A stretch of 25,169 nt of DNA from Clostridium sp. CAG:590 (GTDB lineage Bacteria; Bacillota; Clostridia; Lachnospirales; Lachnospiraceae), in the NCBI GenBank assembly GCA_000431135.1, contig HF987820.1, positions 1 to 25,169 on the forward strand, given 5' to 3'. The first letter of the stretch is position 1; each line of letters starts with the position of its first letter. The notes beneath the pieces were generated by a model. It saw nothing but the letters and a program-made list of their open reading frames with translations, had not been told where the DNA came from and made no database searches. The translations under genes and the position numbers were made by a program. Of the stretch, positions 1 to 7,892 are shown one piece after another.

Positions 1-30
1 AAATTTGCTCTTTTGTGATATTCGTTTGAA

Positions 31-426
31 TTATCGCTTGCTGAACTGTGGAGCACGACGAGCTGCTTTCAAACCGTACTTCTTTCTCTCCTTCATACGT
101 GAATCACGAGTAAGGTATCCAGCCTTCTTCAATGCCGGACGGTTCTCAGCGTCAGCCTCTAATAATGCTCTTGAAATACCATGACGGATTGCACCGGCCT
201 GACCTGTAAATCCACCACCACGAACATTAACAAGTACATCAAACTTTCCTACAGTATTTGTAGCTACGAATGGCTGATTAACAATAATCTTCAATGTCTC
301 AAGACCAAAATAATCATCCATGTCTTTCTTGTTAATTGTAATCTTACCTGTACCAGGTACTAAATATACTCTTGCAACACTGCTTTTTCTTCTACCAGTT
401 CCGTAATATCTCTCTGTTTTAGCCAC
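31..426 (-). CDS. rpsI: 30S ribosomal protein S9
   Basis: S9 is a small-subunit head protein whose C-terminal tail reaches the P-site tRNA. The 131-residue product has the family's usual length. It shows the N-terminal YYGTGRRKSSVARV block (residues 7-20), the core GGGFTGQAGAIRHGISRAL (residues 70-88) and the invariant basic tail ending in QFSKR, whose last arginine contacts tRNA in known ribosomes. An AGGAGG-type site precedes the ATG. It lies 17 nt after rplM, the near-universal L13-S9 pair, and shares that gene's promoter. The 30 bases after the stop show no terminator before the window ends. Confidence 0.98.
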   Translation of the reverse strand: MAKTERYYGTGRRKSSVARVYLVPGTGKITINKKDMDDYFGLETLKIIVNQPFVATNTVGKFDVLVNVRGGGFTGQAGAIRHGISRALLEADAENRPALKKAGYLTRDSRMKERKKYGLKAARRAPQFSKR

Positions 427-443
427 TGCTTTGTCCTCCTTAA

Positions 444-878
444 TTAATACTTAATCTCTAACTCTTTCGGCTGCTGTGCCTGATGATTATGTTCCGGACC
501 AGCATATACATGAAGCTTTGTCATCATCTCGCGTCCTAAAGGTCCCTTTGGAAGCATACCCTTAACTGCTCTGCGGATAACTTCTTCTGGCTTCTTAGCT
601 AAAAGTTCTTTCAATGTTGTCTCTTTCATTCCGCCAACATATCCTGAATAATCATAATATACTTTCTGGTCTAACTTCTTACCAGTTACTTTGATCTTGT
701 CTGCATTTACGATGATAACGTAATCACCAGTGTCGATATGTGGAGTAAAGGTTGGCTTATTCTTACCTCTTAAAACACTTGCGACTTCTGATGCTAAACG
801 TCCTAATGTATGTCCTGTAGCGTCAACTACATACCACTCTCTGTTAATTGTTGATGGGCTTGCCATATAACTCTTCAT
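444..878 (-). CDS. rplM: 50S ribosomal protein L13
   Basis: L13 is an early-assembling large-subunit protein. The 144 residues match the family length. They carry the WYVVDATGHTLGRLAS block near the N terminus, DYVIIVNADKIKVTGKK in the middle, and the signature region KGMLPKGPLGREMMTKLHVYAG followed by the His-rich PEHNHQAQQP. The start is the ATG of MKSYMASP, placed 6 nt after GGAGG and matching the usual N terminus of Firmicutes L13. It is first gene of the rplM-rpsI pair, 225 nt after truA. It has its own promoter and a structured leader, described separately, which suggests translational autoregulation. Confidence 0.98.
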   Translation of the reverse strand: MKSYMASPSTINREWYVVDATGHTLGRLASEVASVLRGKNKPTFTPHIDTGDYVIIVNADKIKVTGKKLDQKVYYDYSGYVGGMKETTLKELLAKKPEEVIRRAVKGMLPKGPLGREMMTKLHVYAGPEHNHQAQQPKELEIKY

Positions 879-1047
879 GGTGTTCCTCCTTAAAATAATT
901 CCAATATAATTCTGTCCTTTGTCCGCTTATGCGGTTCGTTGCAATGTCCGAAACAACGTCTCCGTGCGTCCAATCTGACTCTGGCGACCTGACACTATGT
1001 AAAACCGGGGCTATTGGTTTTGCACAGACTTCTTCCGCCGTCACAAT
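879..1047 (-). promoter_or_regulatory. Structured 5' leader of rplM-rpsI (L13-leader-like)
   Basis: About 168 nt separate the predicted transcription start from the rplM ribosome site. In the minus-strand RNA an 11-pair stem CUGUGcAAAACC / GGUUUUaCAUAG with one C-A mismatch is enclosed by UGACGGCG pairing with CGCC and GUCA (split by AGA). Further down are CGUUG/CAACG and CCGC-AUAA-GCGG hairpins. Autoregulatory L13 leaders upstream of rplM are known in Firmicutes. Assigning this one to that family is inference from position and foldability. A 66-codon frame crossing the region has no ribosome site or recognisable sequence and was not called. Confidence 0.6.
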
Positions 1048-1052
1048 TAAGT

Positions 1053-1081
1053 ATTATATTATATCTGTCTACCTATGTCAA
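1053..1081 (-). promoter_or_regulatory. Sigma-A promoter of rplM-rpsI
   Basis: A perfect -35 TTGACA (1076-1081) and a perfect -10 TATAAT (1053-1058) are separated by exactly 17 nt on the minus strand, just after the truA stop codon. Transcription should start near 1046. This is the strongest promoter in the window by consensus match. Confidence 0.92.
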
Positions 1082-1103
1082 TGCGTTTTTCTCATTTTTT
1101 CCA

Positions 1104-1871
1104 TTATTCAACAGCATTTTGTTCATTTTGCGGATATTCAATCTCTACCAGTGTCAATCCACATGCCGCTGCCTTATGTCCTGCTTTTGTACGGTCTTTT
1201 GCGTCTAATATTTCTTTGACATATTCCGGTGGGATCATCCCCATTCCTACCTTCATAAGCGAACCTGCTATGATTCGTACCATATTATACAAAAATCCAT
1301 TGCCATTAATGCGGATCTTTACAACATCACCTTCCCGCATTACCTGAATATAATATATTGTTCTTACTGTATTTTCCACATCATCTTTCGGTGTACAGAA
1401 ACTCTTAAAGTCATGCTCCCCTACCAGATAATCGGCCGCTTGCTGCATTTTCTCCTCATCTAAATGATAATACACAAAATGCGAATACAACCGCATTAGC
1501 GGATTCGGAAACTGTGCATTGTATATCTGATATTCATACGTCTTTCTCGTATCACAGTATCGTGGATGAAAGTCCAACGCAACTTCTTCCGATCTCTGAA
1601 TACGGATATCATCCGGCAACAGATTATTGATCGCATAGCTGATCTTTTCCGGCGGCATTGTGACGTCCGCATCAAACACGGCAACATTTCCCAATGCATG
1701 AACACCGGAATCTGTTCTGCTCGCACCAATTACAACAATCTCCGTCTTGAAGAATTTGGTGAGCGTCCGGTTGAGTACTTCTTCTACCGTGATTCCATTC
1801 TTCTGAATCTGCCAGCCACAATAACGGGTTCCATCATATGCGACTGTTAATTTTATTCTCTTTATCGACAT
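1104..1871 (-). CDS. truA: tRNA pseudouridine(38-40) synthase TruA
   Basis: TruA isomerises uridines 38, 39 and 40 in the anticodon arm of tRNAs. The 255-residue chain shows the N-terminal VAYDGTRYCGWQ strand (residues 10-21), the catalytic block GASRTDSGVHA with the nucleophile at Asp54, and the C-terminal RINGNGFLYNMVRIIAG segment typical of the family. I start at the ATG of MSIKRIKL (1871): GGAG lies 9 nt before it, whereas an in-frame GTG at 1889 overlaps that ribosome site. It follows ecfT by 50 nt, the usual Clostridia/Bacilli arrangement, and probably shares its transcript. Confidence 0.96.
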   Translation of the reverse strand: MSIKRIKLTVAYDGTRYCGWQIQKNGITVEEVLNRTLTKFFKTEIVVIGASRTDSGVHALGNVAVFDADVTMPPEKISYAINNLLPDDIRIQRSEEVALDFHPRYCDTRKTYEYQIYNAQFPNPLMRLYSHFVYYHLDEEKMQQAADYLVGEHDFKSFCTPKDDVENTVRTIYYIQVMREGDVVKIRINGNGFLYNMVRIIAGSLMKVGMGMIPPEYVKEILDAKDRTKAGHKAAACGLTLVEIEYPQNEQNAVE

Positions 1872-1921
1872 CTTTTTCCTCTCCACCAAACAATTCCATC
1901 AGCATTTTAATGAATACTTCC

Positions 1922-2725
1922 CTAAAAAGCTTTTGCAAGTACGATCATAAATACAAAATAAGCAAATACCATACCATATGCTACCTGGTCCGTTCTCTGA
2001 TAACATAATGGTTTCATTTTTGTCCTTCCTTCATCCCCATGATAACATCTTGCATCCATTGCCAATGCCAACTCGTTACTTCTGCGTACAGACGACACAA
2101 ACAACGGAATAATGATCGGTATCAGCTTTTTGAGGCGTGCCATCAGATTTCCTTCTTTGAAGTCAACCCCACGCGCCATCTGGGCCTTCATGATCTTGTC
2201 TAGTTCCTCAACCAATATAGGCACAAAACGCAACGCAATAGCCATGATCATGGCAAATTCATGTACTGGGACGTGTAACCGTTTCATCCAGCTAAGCATA
2301 CTCTCCAAACCGTCCGTTAAGGCATTGGGTGTCGTTGTATACGTCATCATACTTGATCCGATGATCATGAAACATAAACGCAGTCCAAGATAAATAGCGG
2401 CTTGTAAACCCAGATCCGTAATTTTAAGAAAATGCCATTGCACAATCACATTCGCTCCCTTTACCGTGAACAGATTGATCACAACCGTAAATAGAATAAT
2501 TAATCCTAATGCTTTCAATCCTTTCATGATGAATCGGACCGGCACCTTTGACAACCGGATATAACATGCCAATGCTACAAATGCAGCAATATATATCACC
2601 GGATTTCTTGCAAAAAACAAACTGATCACATAGATAAATGTAATCATAATCTTCACTCTGGGATCTAACCGATGAATGACAGAATCCGTATTATAGAATT
2701 GTCCTATCGTCATATCTCTCATCAT
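1922..2725 (-). CDS. ecfT: ECF transporter transmembrane protein EcfT
   Basis: EcfT is the membrane coupling subunit of energy-coupling-factor transporters. It links the EcfA ATPases to interchangeable substrate-binding S components that take up vitamins or trace metals. The 267-residue chain opens with TIGQFYNTDSVIHRLDPRVK, a typical EcfT N terminus, has several hydrophobic membrane segments, and carries the two X-R-X coupling motifs in its cytoplasmic helices, seen here as MARGVDF and MDARCYHG. It begins 6 nt after the EcfA gene, so the two are surely co-transcribed. No S component is encoded nearby, which fits the shared group II type. Confidence 0.95.
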   Translation of the reverse strand: MMRDMTIGQFYNTDSVIHRLDPRVKIMITFIYVISLFFARNPVIYIAAFVALACYIRLSKVPVRFIMKGLKALGLIILFTVVINLFTVKGANVIVQWHFLKITDLGLQAAIYLGLRLCFMIIGSSMMTYTTTPNALTDGLESMLSWMKRLHVPVHEFAMIMAIALRFVPILVEELDKIMKAQMARGVDFKEGNLMARLKKLIPIIIPLFVSSVRRSNELALAMDARCYHGDEGRTKMKPLCYQRTDQVAYGMVFAYFVFMIVLAKAF

Positions 2726-2731
2726 GCCGTG

Positions 2732-4531
2732 CTACCTGCCTTCTTTCTGCTTCCAACGGATCAGTTCTCCACAAACCTCTTCCTTTGTGCTATGTTTCAC
2801 ATCAATATCATTTCCCACATTTTTCAATGCATTGAGAATCCGGTTACCGGTCGGTACAGCAAGTCCCAATTCCTCTAATTCCTGCTTTCTGGTAAATACC
2901 TTCCAGGTCGGTTCATCAAAACAGATCTTCCCTTGATCCATTACAACGATACGATCGGCGTACTCTGCCACCTCTTCCATAGAATGTGATACTAATATAA
3001 TTGCAATTCCCTGCCTGATCTGCAGATCTTTTAACATCTCCAATAATTTTTCAGCAGAATACGGATCCAGTCCCGCGGTCGGCTCATCCAATACCAGATA
3101 ATCCGGTTGCATGGCGAGAATCCCTGCAATTGCGACTCTCCGTTTTTGTCCTCCGGACAGCTGCAATGGCGAACAATCATAAATGGTATCCGGCAATCCG
3201 ACTGCCTCAATTGCTTCATACGCACGTTTCTGCGCTTCCACCTTGCTGATATCCATATTCTCCGGACCAAAGCAGACATCCTTTTCTACCGTTTCCGCAA
3301 ATAACTGATATTCCGGATATTGGAAAACCAATCCAACTTTTTGTCTTAATTGTTTGATAGAGAAATCGTGGTCTGCAATATCCTGTCCATTATAGTATAC
3401 CGTACCCTCCGTTGCTGTATATAATCCGTTTAAATGCTGCATCAACGTTGATTTCCCGGAACCGGTATGACCGATGACTGCCACAAATTCTCCTTTTGTT
3501 ATGTGAAGATTTACATCATTTAATGCTATTCTCTCATCTGCAAATCCTTTATTATATACATAACTAACATGATTTAACAAAATGCCTTCGCCGGCATTAC
3601 GGTCTACCTGTATTTCGCCAATTAAATCATTGGGTAACTCTGTCTGATCTGCTTGTTCTTTTTGATATCGTCGTGTCATCTCCGTAATCAGATCTTCTAC
3701 GTTATGAATGTTCCTATATGCTACAGCATCAATGATCTGCTCCTGCTCTAAAAAATCAAGATACTGATATAATACCGGCAATCGCAATCCACACTCCTCA
3801 AGTAACTTATGTTGTGCAAATATCTCCATTGGTGTACCCTTCCCCATGATCCTGCCATCTTTCATAACGAATACATGATCTGCAGCTAATACTTCATCCA
3901 TATGATGTGTGATCAACAAAATAGTAATGCCATATTCCTGTTGCAATCCTCTTGCCACATCGATTATATTGCGTCTTCCCTGCGGATCCAGCATTGCGGT
4001 AGACTCATCAAATATAATACACTTTGGATGCATTGCAAGCACTCCGGCAATTGCCACTCTCTGCTTCTGACCACCCGACAAATGATTAGGTGACTGATTC
4101 CGAAAAGCCTCCATTCCAGTCTTGTCTAACGCTTCATCTACCCTGTTCCATATATCCGCTGTTGGGATTCCAAGATTCTCCGGACCAAATGCAATATCTT
4201 CTTCCACCAGATTACCTACGATCTGATTATCCGGATTCTGGAATACCATTCCTGCCGTCTGGCGGATCTTTAACCTCAATTCTCCATCTTCCGTATCCAT
4301 TCCATCTACAATCACTTCCCCTTCACTCGGAAAAAGTAATGCATTGATATGTTTTGCAAGTGTCGATTTACCGGAACCATTTCTGCCTAATATTGCAACA
4401 AACTGCCCCTTTTCCACATCAAGTGAAACATCTTTCAATGCCTCGATCATAGACTCCACATTGCCGTCTTCATCTCTTCTAAAATATTCAAATGTAACAT
4501 TTTTGATATCAATCAGCTTTTGTTTGATCAT
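2732..4531 (-). CDS. Fused EcfA1-EcfA2 ECF transporter ATPase
   Basis: This 599-residue chain holds both ATPases of an ECF transporter, normally two proteins of about 280 residues each. Half 1 has Walker A GRNGSGKST (49-57), Q-loop Q98, signature LSGGQKQ (151-157), Walker B IIFDES (172-177, Ser where Pro is usual) and the switch His near 209-210. Half 2 has Walker A GHTGSGKST (354-362), Q404, signature LSGGQKR (458-464), Walker B LVLDEP (479-484) and switch H516. The linker, about 245-315, is open and has no start codon at the join. The start at 4531 is chosen because GGAG lies 9 nt upstream; an in-frame ATG at 4546 abuts the terminator and lacks a ribosome site. Confidence 0.95.
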   Translation of the reverse strand: MIKQKLIDIKNVTFEYFRRDEDGNVESMIEALKDVSLDVEKGQFVAILGRNGSGKSTLAKHINALLFPSEGEVIVDGMDTEDGELRLKIRQTAGMVFQNPDNQIVGNLVEEDIAFGPENLGIPTADIWNRVDEALDKTGMEAFRNQSPNHLSGGQKQRVAIAGVLAMHPKCIIFDESTAMLDPQGRRNIIDVARGLQQEYGITILLITHHMDEVLAADHVFVMKDGRIMGKGTPMEIFAQHKLLEECGLRLPVLYQYLDFLEQEQIIDAVAYRNIHNVEDLITEMTRRYQKEQADQTELPNDLIGEIQVDRNAGEGILLNHVSYVYNKGFADERIALNDVNLHITKGEFVAVIGHTGSGKSTLMQHLNGLYTATEGTVYYNGQDIADHDFSIKQLRQKVGLVFQYPEYQLFAETVEKDVCFGPENMDISKVEAQKRAYEAIEAVGLPDTIYDCSPLQLSGGQKRRVAIAGILAMQPDYLVLDEPTAGLDPYSAEKLLEMLKDLQIRQGIAIILVSHSMEEVAEYADRIVVMDQGKICFDEPTWKVFTRKQELEELGLAVPTGNRILNALKNVGNDIDVKHSTKEEVCGELIRWKQKEGR

Positions 4532-4551
4532 TCTGCCTGTCTCCATATAGC

Positions 4552-4582
4552 AAAATAGGGGACTGTAACAAACAGTCCCCTA
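4552..4582 (-). terminator. Intrinsic terminator after rplQ
   Basis: An 11-bp perfect stem TAGGGGACTGT / ACAGTCCCCTA (4572-4582 and 4556-4566 on the plus strand) with a 5-nt loop is followed on the minus strand by TTTTG. It lies between the rplQ stop and the ecfA start and should end the S10-spc-alpha transcript, with possible read-through into the ECF genes. Confidence 0.88.
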
Positions 4583-4597
4583 GACACTATCAATCGA

Positions 4598-5134
4598 TTA
4601 TACTAACTCAATGATAACTTCCATTGCAGCATCACCCTTACGAGGTCCGATCTTGATGATTCTTGTGTAACCACCATTACGTCCTGCATACTTAGGGCCA
4701 TACTCGTTGAATAACTTCTCAGTTAAATCAACCTTCTTAGTTCCTCTCTTCTTACCAGCAGCATCGGCAGGAACCTCAACTACAGGATAAAGAACCTTTA
4801 ACATCTGTCTTCTTGCATGTAACTTAGATGGCTGATCTTTCTTAACAGTCTTCTCAACTTCATCATAAACAGTAACTTTCTTACCATCTACAACTTCTTT
4901 GATTCTCTTACCATCTTTGTCTTTCTTTGCAACTTTAGCAGTTACTGTAACTTCATCGTAGTTATCTTTCTCTTTCACTGCCATTGTGATCAAGCTCTCA
5001 GCGATCTTACGGATCTCTTTTGCTCTTGCTTCTGTTGTCTTGATCTTACCGTTATATAATAACTGTGTTACCTGATTACGAAGTAACGCTTTTCTTGCTG
5101 CCTGCTTCTTTCCAAGCTTTCTATACATTGCCAT
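4598..5134 (-). CDS. rplQ: 50S ribosomal protein L17, enlarged
   Basis: L17 is a large-subunit protein near the peptide exit. The conserved ends are clear: MYRKLGKKQAARKALLRN with TTEARAKEIRKIAESLIT at the N terminus, LHARRQ at 105-110, and YAGRNGGYTRIIKIGPRKGDAAMEVIIELV at the C terminus (149-178). At 178 residues it is much longer than the usual 110-130. The extra length is a Lys/Asp/Val-rich insert at about 54-104, with a smaller one at about 120-136. Both are in frame and no core block is missing. The start ATG lies 9 nt after GGAGG. It is the last gene of the superoperon, 61 nt after rpoA, and is followed by the terminator. Confidence 0.97.
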   Translation of the reverse strand: MAMYRKLGKKQAARKALLRNQVTQLLYNGKIKTTEARAKEIRKIAESLITMAVKEKDNYDEVTVTAKVAKKDKDGKRIKEVVDGKKVTVYDEVEKTVKKDQPSKLHARRQMLKVLYPVVEVPADAAGKKRGTKKVDLTEKLFNEYGPKYAGRNGGYTRIIKIGPRKGDAAMEVIIELV

Positions 5135-5195
5135 GATGTATTTCCTCCTTCACTTTGCTTACTAAACCTTCGGCTTAAGTGTTCTCTTATTCTAA

Positions 5196-6152
5196 TTATT
5201 CTTCTCCGTTATTCAATGAAAGACCTAATTCTTTTAACTTATTCAGTACTTCTTCCAAAGACTTACGTCCTAAGTTACGAACTTTCATCATATCTTCCGG
5301 AGTCTTGCTTGTCAGCTCTTCTACAGTATTAATACCTGCTCTCTTTAAGCAGTTAAATGAACGAACGGATAACTCCAATTCATCAATGTTCATCTCTAAT
5401 ACTTTTTCTTTCTCGTTGTCTTCTTTCTCTACCATTACTTCTGCCGATTTGGCATTCTCTGACAGATCAATAAACAAACTTAAATGCTCACTTAATACTT
5501 TTGCAGCTAAGCTTACTGCCTCGTCCGGAGCCAATGTACCATTGGTATATACGTCTAATGTAAGCTTATCATAATCTGTAATCTGACCTACACGAGTATT
5601 CTCTACTGTGAGATTCACACGCTCAACCGGTGTATAAATAGAATCGATTGCGATTACATCAATTGATGTATCCTCTTTCTTATTCTTGTCAGATCCAACA
5701 TAACCTCTACCTTTTGTGATAGTAAGTTCCATATCAAATCTGGCATCTGGACCGCTTAATGTAGCGATTACCTGATCCGGATTCAAAATCTCAATATCAC
5801 TATCTACATGAATATCTGCTGCGGTAATCACACCTTCGCCAACATACTCGATATAAGCCTGCTTTGGCTCATTAGAGCTGCTATTATTCTTAATTGCCAA
5901 TTCCTTGATGTTCATGATAATCTCTGTCACATCTTCTTTTACGCCCGGGATTGAGCTAAACTCATGTAAAACACCTTTGATTTTTACATAGCTAACAGCG
6001 GAACCCGGCAAAGATGATAACATAATTCTTCTCAAAGAGTTACCAAGGGTTGTACCATAGCCTCTCTCTAAAGGTTCTACTACAAATTTACCGTATCTGT
6101 TGTCTTCTGAAATCTCTGCGATCTCAATTCTTGGTTTTTCGAATTCAAACAC
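5196..6152 (-). CDS. rpoA: DNA-directed RNA polymerase subunit alpha
   Basis: RpoA dimerises to nucleate RNA polymerase assembly, and its C-terminal domain contacts UP elements and activators. The 318-residue length is normal. The N-terminal domain begins MFEFEKPRIEI and contains VEPLERGYGTTLGNSLRRIMLSSLPG. The C-terminal domain (about 250-318) has the helix-hairpin-helix pattern SVRSFNCLKRAGINTVEEL and RNLGRKSLEEVLNKLKELGL. It lies 42 nt after rpsD and 61 nt before rplQ, the standard alpha-operon order, so its dosage is tied to ribosome synthesis. Confidence 0.99.
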   Translation of the reverse strand: MFEFEKPRIEIAEISEDNRYGKFVVEPLERGYGTTLGNSLRRIMLSSLPGSAVSYVKIKGVLHEFSSIPGVKEDVTEIIMNIKELAIKNNSSSNEPKQAYIEYVGEGVITAADIHVDSDIEILNPDQVIATLSGPDARFDMELTITKGRGYVGSDKNKKEDTSIDVIAIDSIYTPVERVNLTVENTRVGQITDYDKLTLDVYTNGTLAPDEAVSLAAKVLSEHLSLFIDLSENAKSAEVMVEKEDNEKEKVLEMNIDELELSVRSFNCLKRAGINTVEELTSKTPEDMMKVRNLGRKSLEEVLNKLKELGLSLNNGEE

Positions 6153-6194
6153 GTTCGGAACCTCCTTTAGGTTTCATAATCTACCGATTATTGA

Positions 6195-6788
6195 CTACTT
6201 AGAATATAACTCGACGATAAGTGTTTCATTAACAGGAACATCGATCTGCTCTCTTAATGGTAACTCTGTAACAGTACCGCAAAGGTTCTCCTGATCAGAC
6301 TCTAACCATGCTGGAACTAATCTTCCTGCTGTAACCTCTAAAATATCTTTGTATCTCTGTAAAGATTTGCTCTTCTCACGAATCTCAATCTTATCTCCAG
6401 CTTTTACTCTGTATGAAGGAATGTTAACACGCTTGCCATTAACTAATACATGCTTGTGATCTACGATCTGTCTAGCTTCCTTACGAGTTCTGGCAAAACC
6501 TAAACGATATACAACATTATCCAATCTGCACTCTAAGAGAACCATTAAGTTCGGACCTGTTAATCCTTTCATTCTCTCAGCAGTTGCGTAAAGATTACGG
6601 AAAGGTTTCTCTAATACGCCATAGATGAACTTCGCTTTCTGCTTCTCACGAAGCTGTAAACCATACTCGCTCATCTTTCTATTTGCTCTAACTAACTGTC
6701 TATTTGATTTCTTATCAATTCCAAGAACTTGAGGCTCCATACCTAAAGATCTGCATCTCTTAAGAACTGGGGTTCTATCTACTGCCAT
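6195..6788 (-). CDS. rpsD: 30S ribosomal protein S4
   Basis: S4 starts assembly of the 30S body by binding 16S rRNA, and in some bacteria it represses its own operon. The 197-residue chain has the S4 RNA-binding domain with LDNVVYRLGFARTRKEARQIVDHKHVLVNGKRV in the second half. The N terminus has only one cysteine (C12), so this is the zinc-free form. It lies 16 nt after rpsK inside the alpha operon, unlike Bacillus subtilis, where rpsD is separate. This makes S4 a candidate regulator of the leader before rpsM. Confidence 0.98.
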   Translation of the reverse strand: MAVDRTPVLKRCRSLGMEPQVLGIDKKSNRQLVRANRKMSEYGLQLREKQKAKFIYGVLEKPFRNLYATAERMKGLTGPNLMVLLECRLDNVVYRLGFARTRKEARQIVDHKHVLVNGKRVNIPSYRVKAGDKIEIREKSKSLQRYKDILEVTAGRLVPAWLESDQENLCGTVTELPLREQIDVPVNETLIVELYSK

Positions 6789-6804
6789 CTAATTGTACCT
6801 CCTA

Positions 6805-7197
6805 TTACACTCTTCTACGTTTTGGTGGACGACATCCATTATGTGGAACTGGAGTCACGTCACGAATACTCAATACTTCAAGACCTGCTGCCTGAAGCGC
6901 ACGAATTGCTGCCTCACGACCAGAACCCGGTCCCTTAACCATAACGTCAACTTTCTTCAAACCGTGAATAAGAGCTGCCTTTGTTGCAGTCTCTGCTGCC
7001 ATCTGTGCTGCGTAAGGAGTTGACTTCTTAGAACCCTTAAATCCTAACTCACCAGCACTTGCCCATGAAAGTGCATTACCTTCATTATCGGTTAATGTAA
7101 CAATTGTATTATTAAAAGATGACTGAATGTGTGCCTGTCCGTGTTCAACGTTCTTCTTAACACGCTTCTTTGTCACTTTTTTTGTAACTTTAGCCAT
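6805..7197 (-). CDS. rpsK: 30S ribosomal protein S11
   Basis: S11 sits on the 30S platform near the mRNA exit. The 130 residues match the family. Visible marks are a Lys-rich N terminus, HIQSSFNNTIVTLTDNEGN (about residues 23-41), KGPGSGREAAIRALQAAGLEV, and the C-terminal PHNGCRPPKRRRV. It is 48 nt after rpsM and 16 nt before rpsD. Confidence 0.99.
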   Translation of the reverse strand: MAKVTKKVTKKRVKKNVEHGQAHIQSSFNNTIVTLTDNEGNALSWASAGELGFKGSKKSTPYAAQMAAETATKAALIHGLKKVDVMVKGPGSGREAAIRALQAAGLEVLSIRDVTPVPHNGCRPPKRRRV

Positions 7198-7245
7198 TAA
7201 ACTTAACCTCCTGCTAAAAATAAATAAAATCTAATCTATCAAAAA

Positions 7246-7614
7246 TTACTTTTTCTTATTTGCTACGGTTCTCTTAGGACCCTTGCGAGTTCTAGCATTT
7301 GTCTTAGTCTTCTGTCCACGGACTGGTAATCCCTGTCTATGACGTTTGCCACGGTAGCAACCGATCTCCTGTAAACGCTTAATGTTCAAAGCGATCTCTC
7401 TACGTAAATCACCTTCTACCATCTGTGTCTCGTTGATAATCTCGCTGATTCTCTTTACTTCATCATCAGTAAGATCACGAACACGGGTATCAGGATTAAC
7501 ATTTGCTTCTTTTAAAATACGCTGAGATGATGTGAGTCCAATACCATAAATGTAAGTAAGACCGATCTCAATACGTTTTTCTCTTGGTAAATCTACACCT
7601 GAAATACGAGCCAT
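7246..7614 (-). CDS. rpsM: 30S ribosomal protein S13
   Basis: S13 is a 30S head protein that forms bridges to the large subunit and touches P-site tRNA. The 122-residue product begins MARISGVDLPREKRIEIGLTYIYGIG and carries the signature RGKRHRQGLPVRGQKTKTNARTRKG near the basic C-terminal tail. The start is supported by a GGAGG site. It is the first gene after an unusually long 278-nt gap behind rpmJ, so it probably opens a separately regulated alpha-operon segment. Confidence 0.99.
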   Translation of the reverse strand: MARISGVDLPREKRIEIGLTYIYGIGLTSSQRILKEANVNPDTRVRDLTDDEVKRISEIINETQMVEGDLRREIALNIKRLQEIGCYRGKRHRQGLPVRGQKTKTNARTRKGPKRTVANKKK

Positions 7615-7892
7615 TGTGACTGTGCACCTCCATAAATTAATACTTTTTTCTTCACTGTGAATACGAAAAAGCCTTGACGTATCCGTATGTATATTACAAA
7701 CGGGTGAAATGCATACGTGTTACTTTCTATATTCATTCTATTGATATGTTGCATAGGCTAATGACAACCTACGCTACAGCCGCTTTCTAAATCATCTTCC
7801 ATACTAATAATGATAATATAGAAGGAACTTCACACTGGGAATACAGTGCTACTTTGGTTACTAAGCTTCGAAGGTTACGGATGGGCTATCAT
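7615..7892 (-). promoter_or_regulatory. Structured noncoding leader before rpsM
   Basis: This 278-nt gap has no credible ORF. The minus-strand RNA can form GCGUAGGUU-gucauu-AGCCUAUGC (7751-7774), a 9-pair hairpin with two G-U wobbles that would be A-C mismatches on the other strand, so the fold favours this transcript. It also has CACUG/CAGUG (7833-7848) and a stem CUUUUUC...GAAAAAAG enclosing UUC/GAA (7643-7671) just before the ribosome site. I see no convincing -35/-10 pair inside. The position matches that of the E. coli alpha-operon S4-binding leader. A regulatory role here is inference. Confidence 0.5.

Noticed and set aside
844..1044. A 66-codon minus-strand frame between truA and rplM
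   Set aside because: It begins with GTG, right at the predicted transcription start, has no ribosome site, overlaps the rplM start and matches no protein style I know. The RNA leader explains the sequence better.
7733..7790. A 14-codon ORF and a TTGTCA-like -35 in the rpmJ-rpsM gap
   Set aside because: The short ORF has no ribosome site, and no acceptable -10 lies 16-18 nt from TTGTCA.
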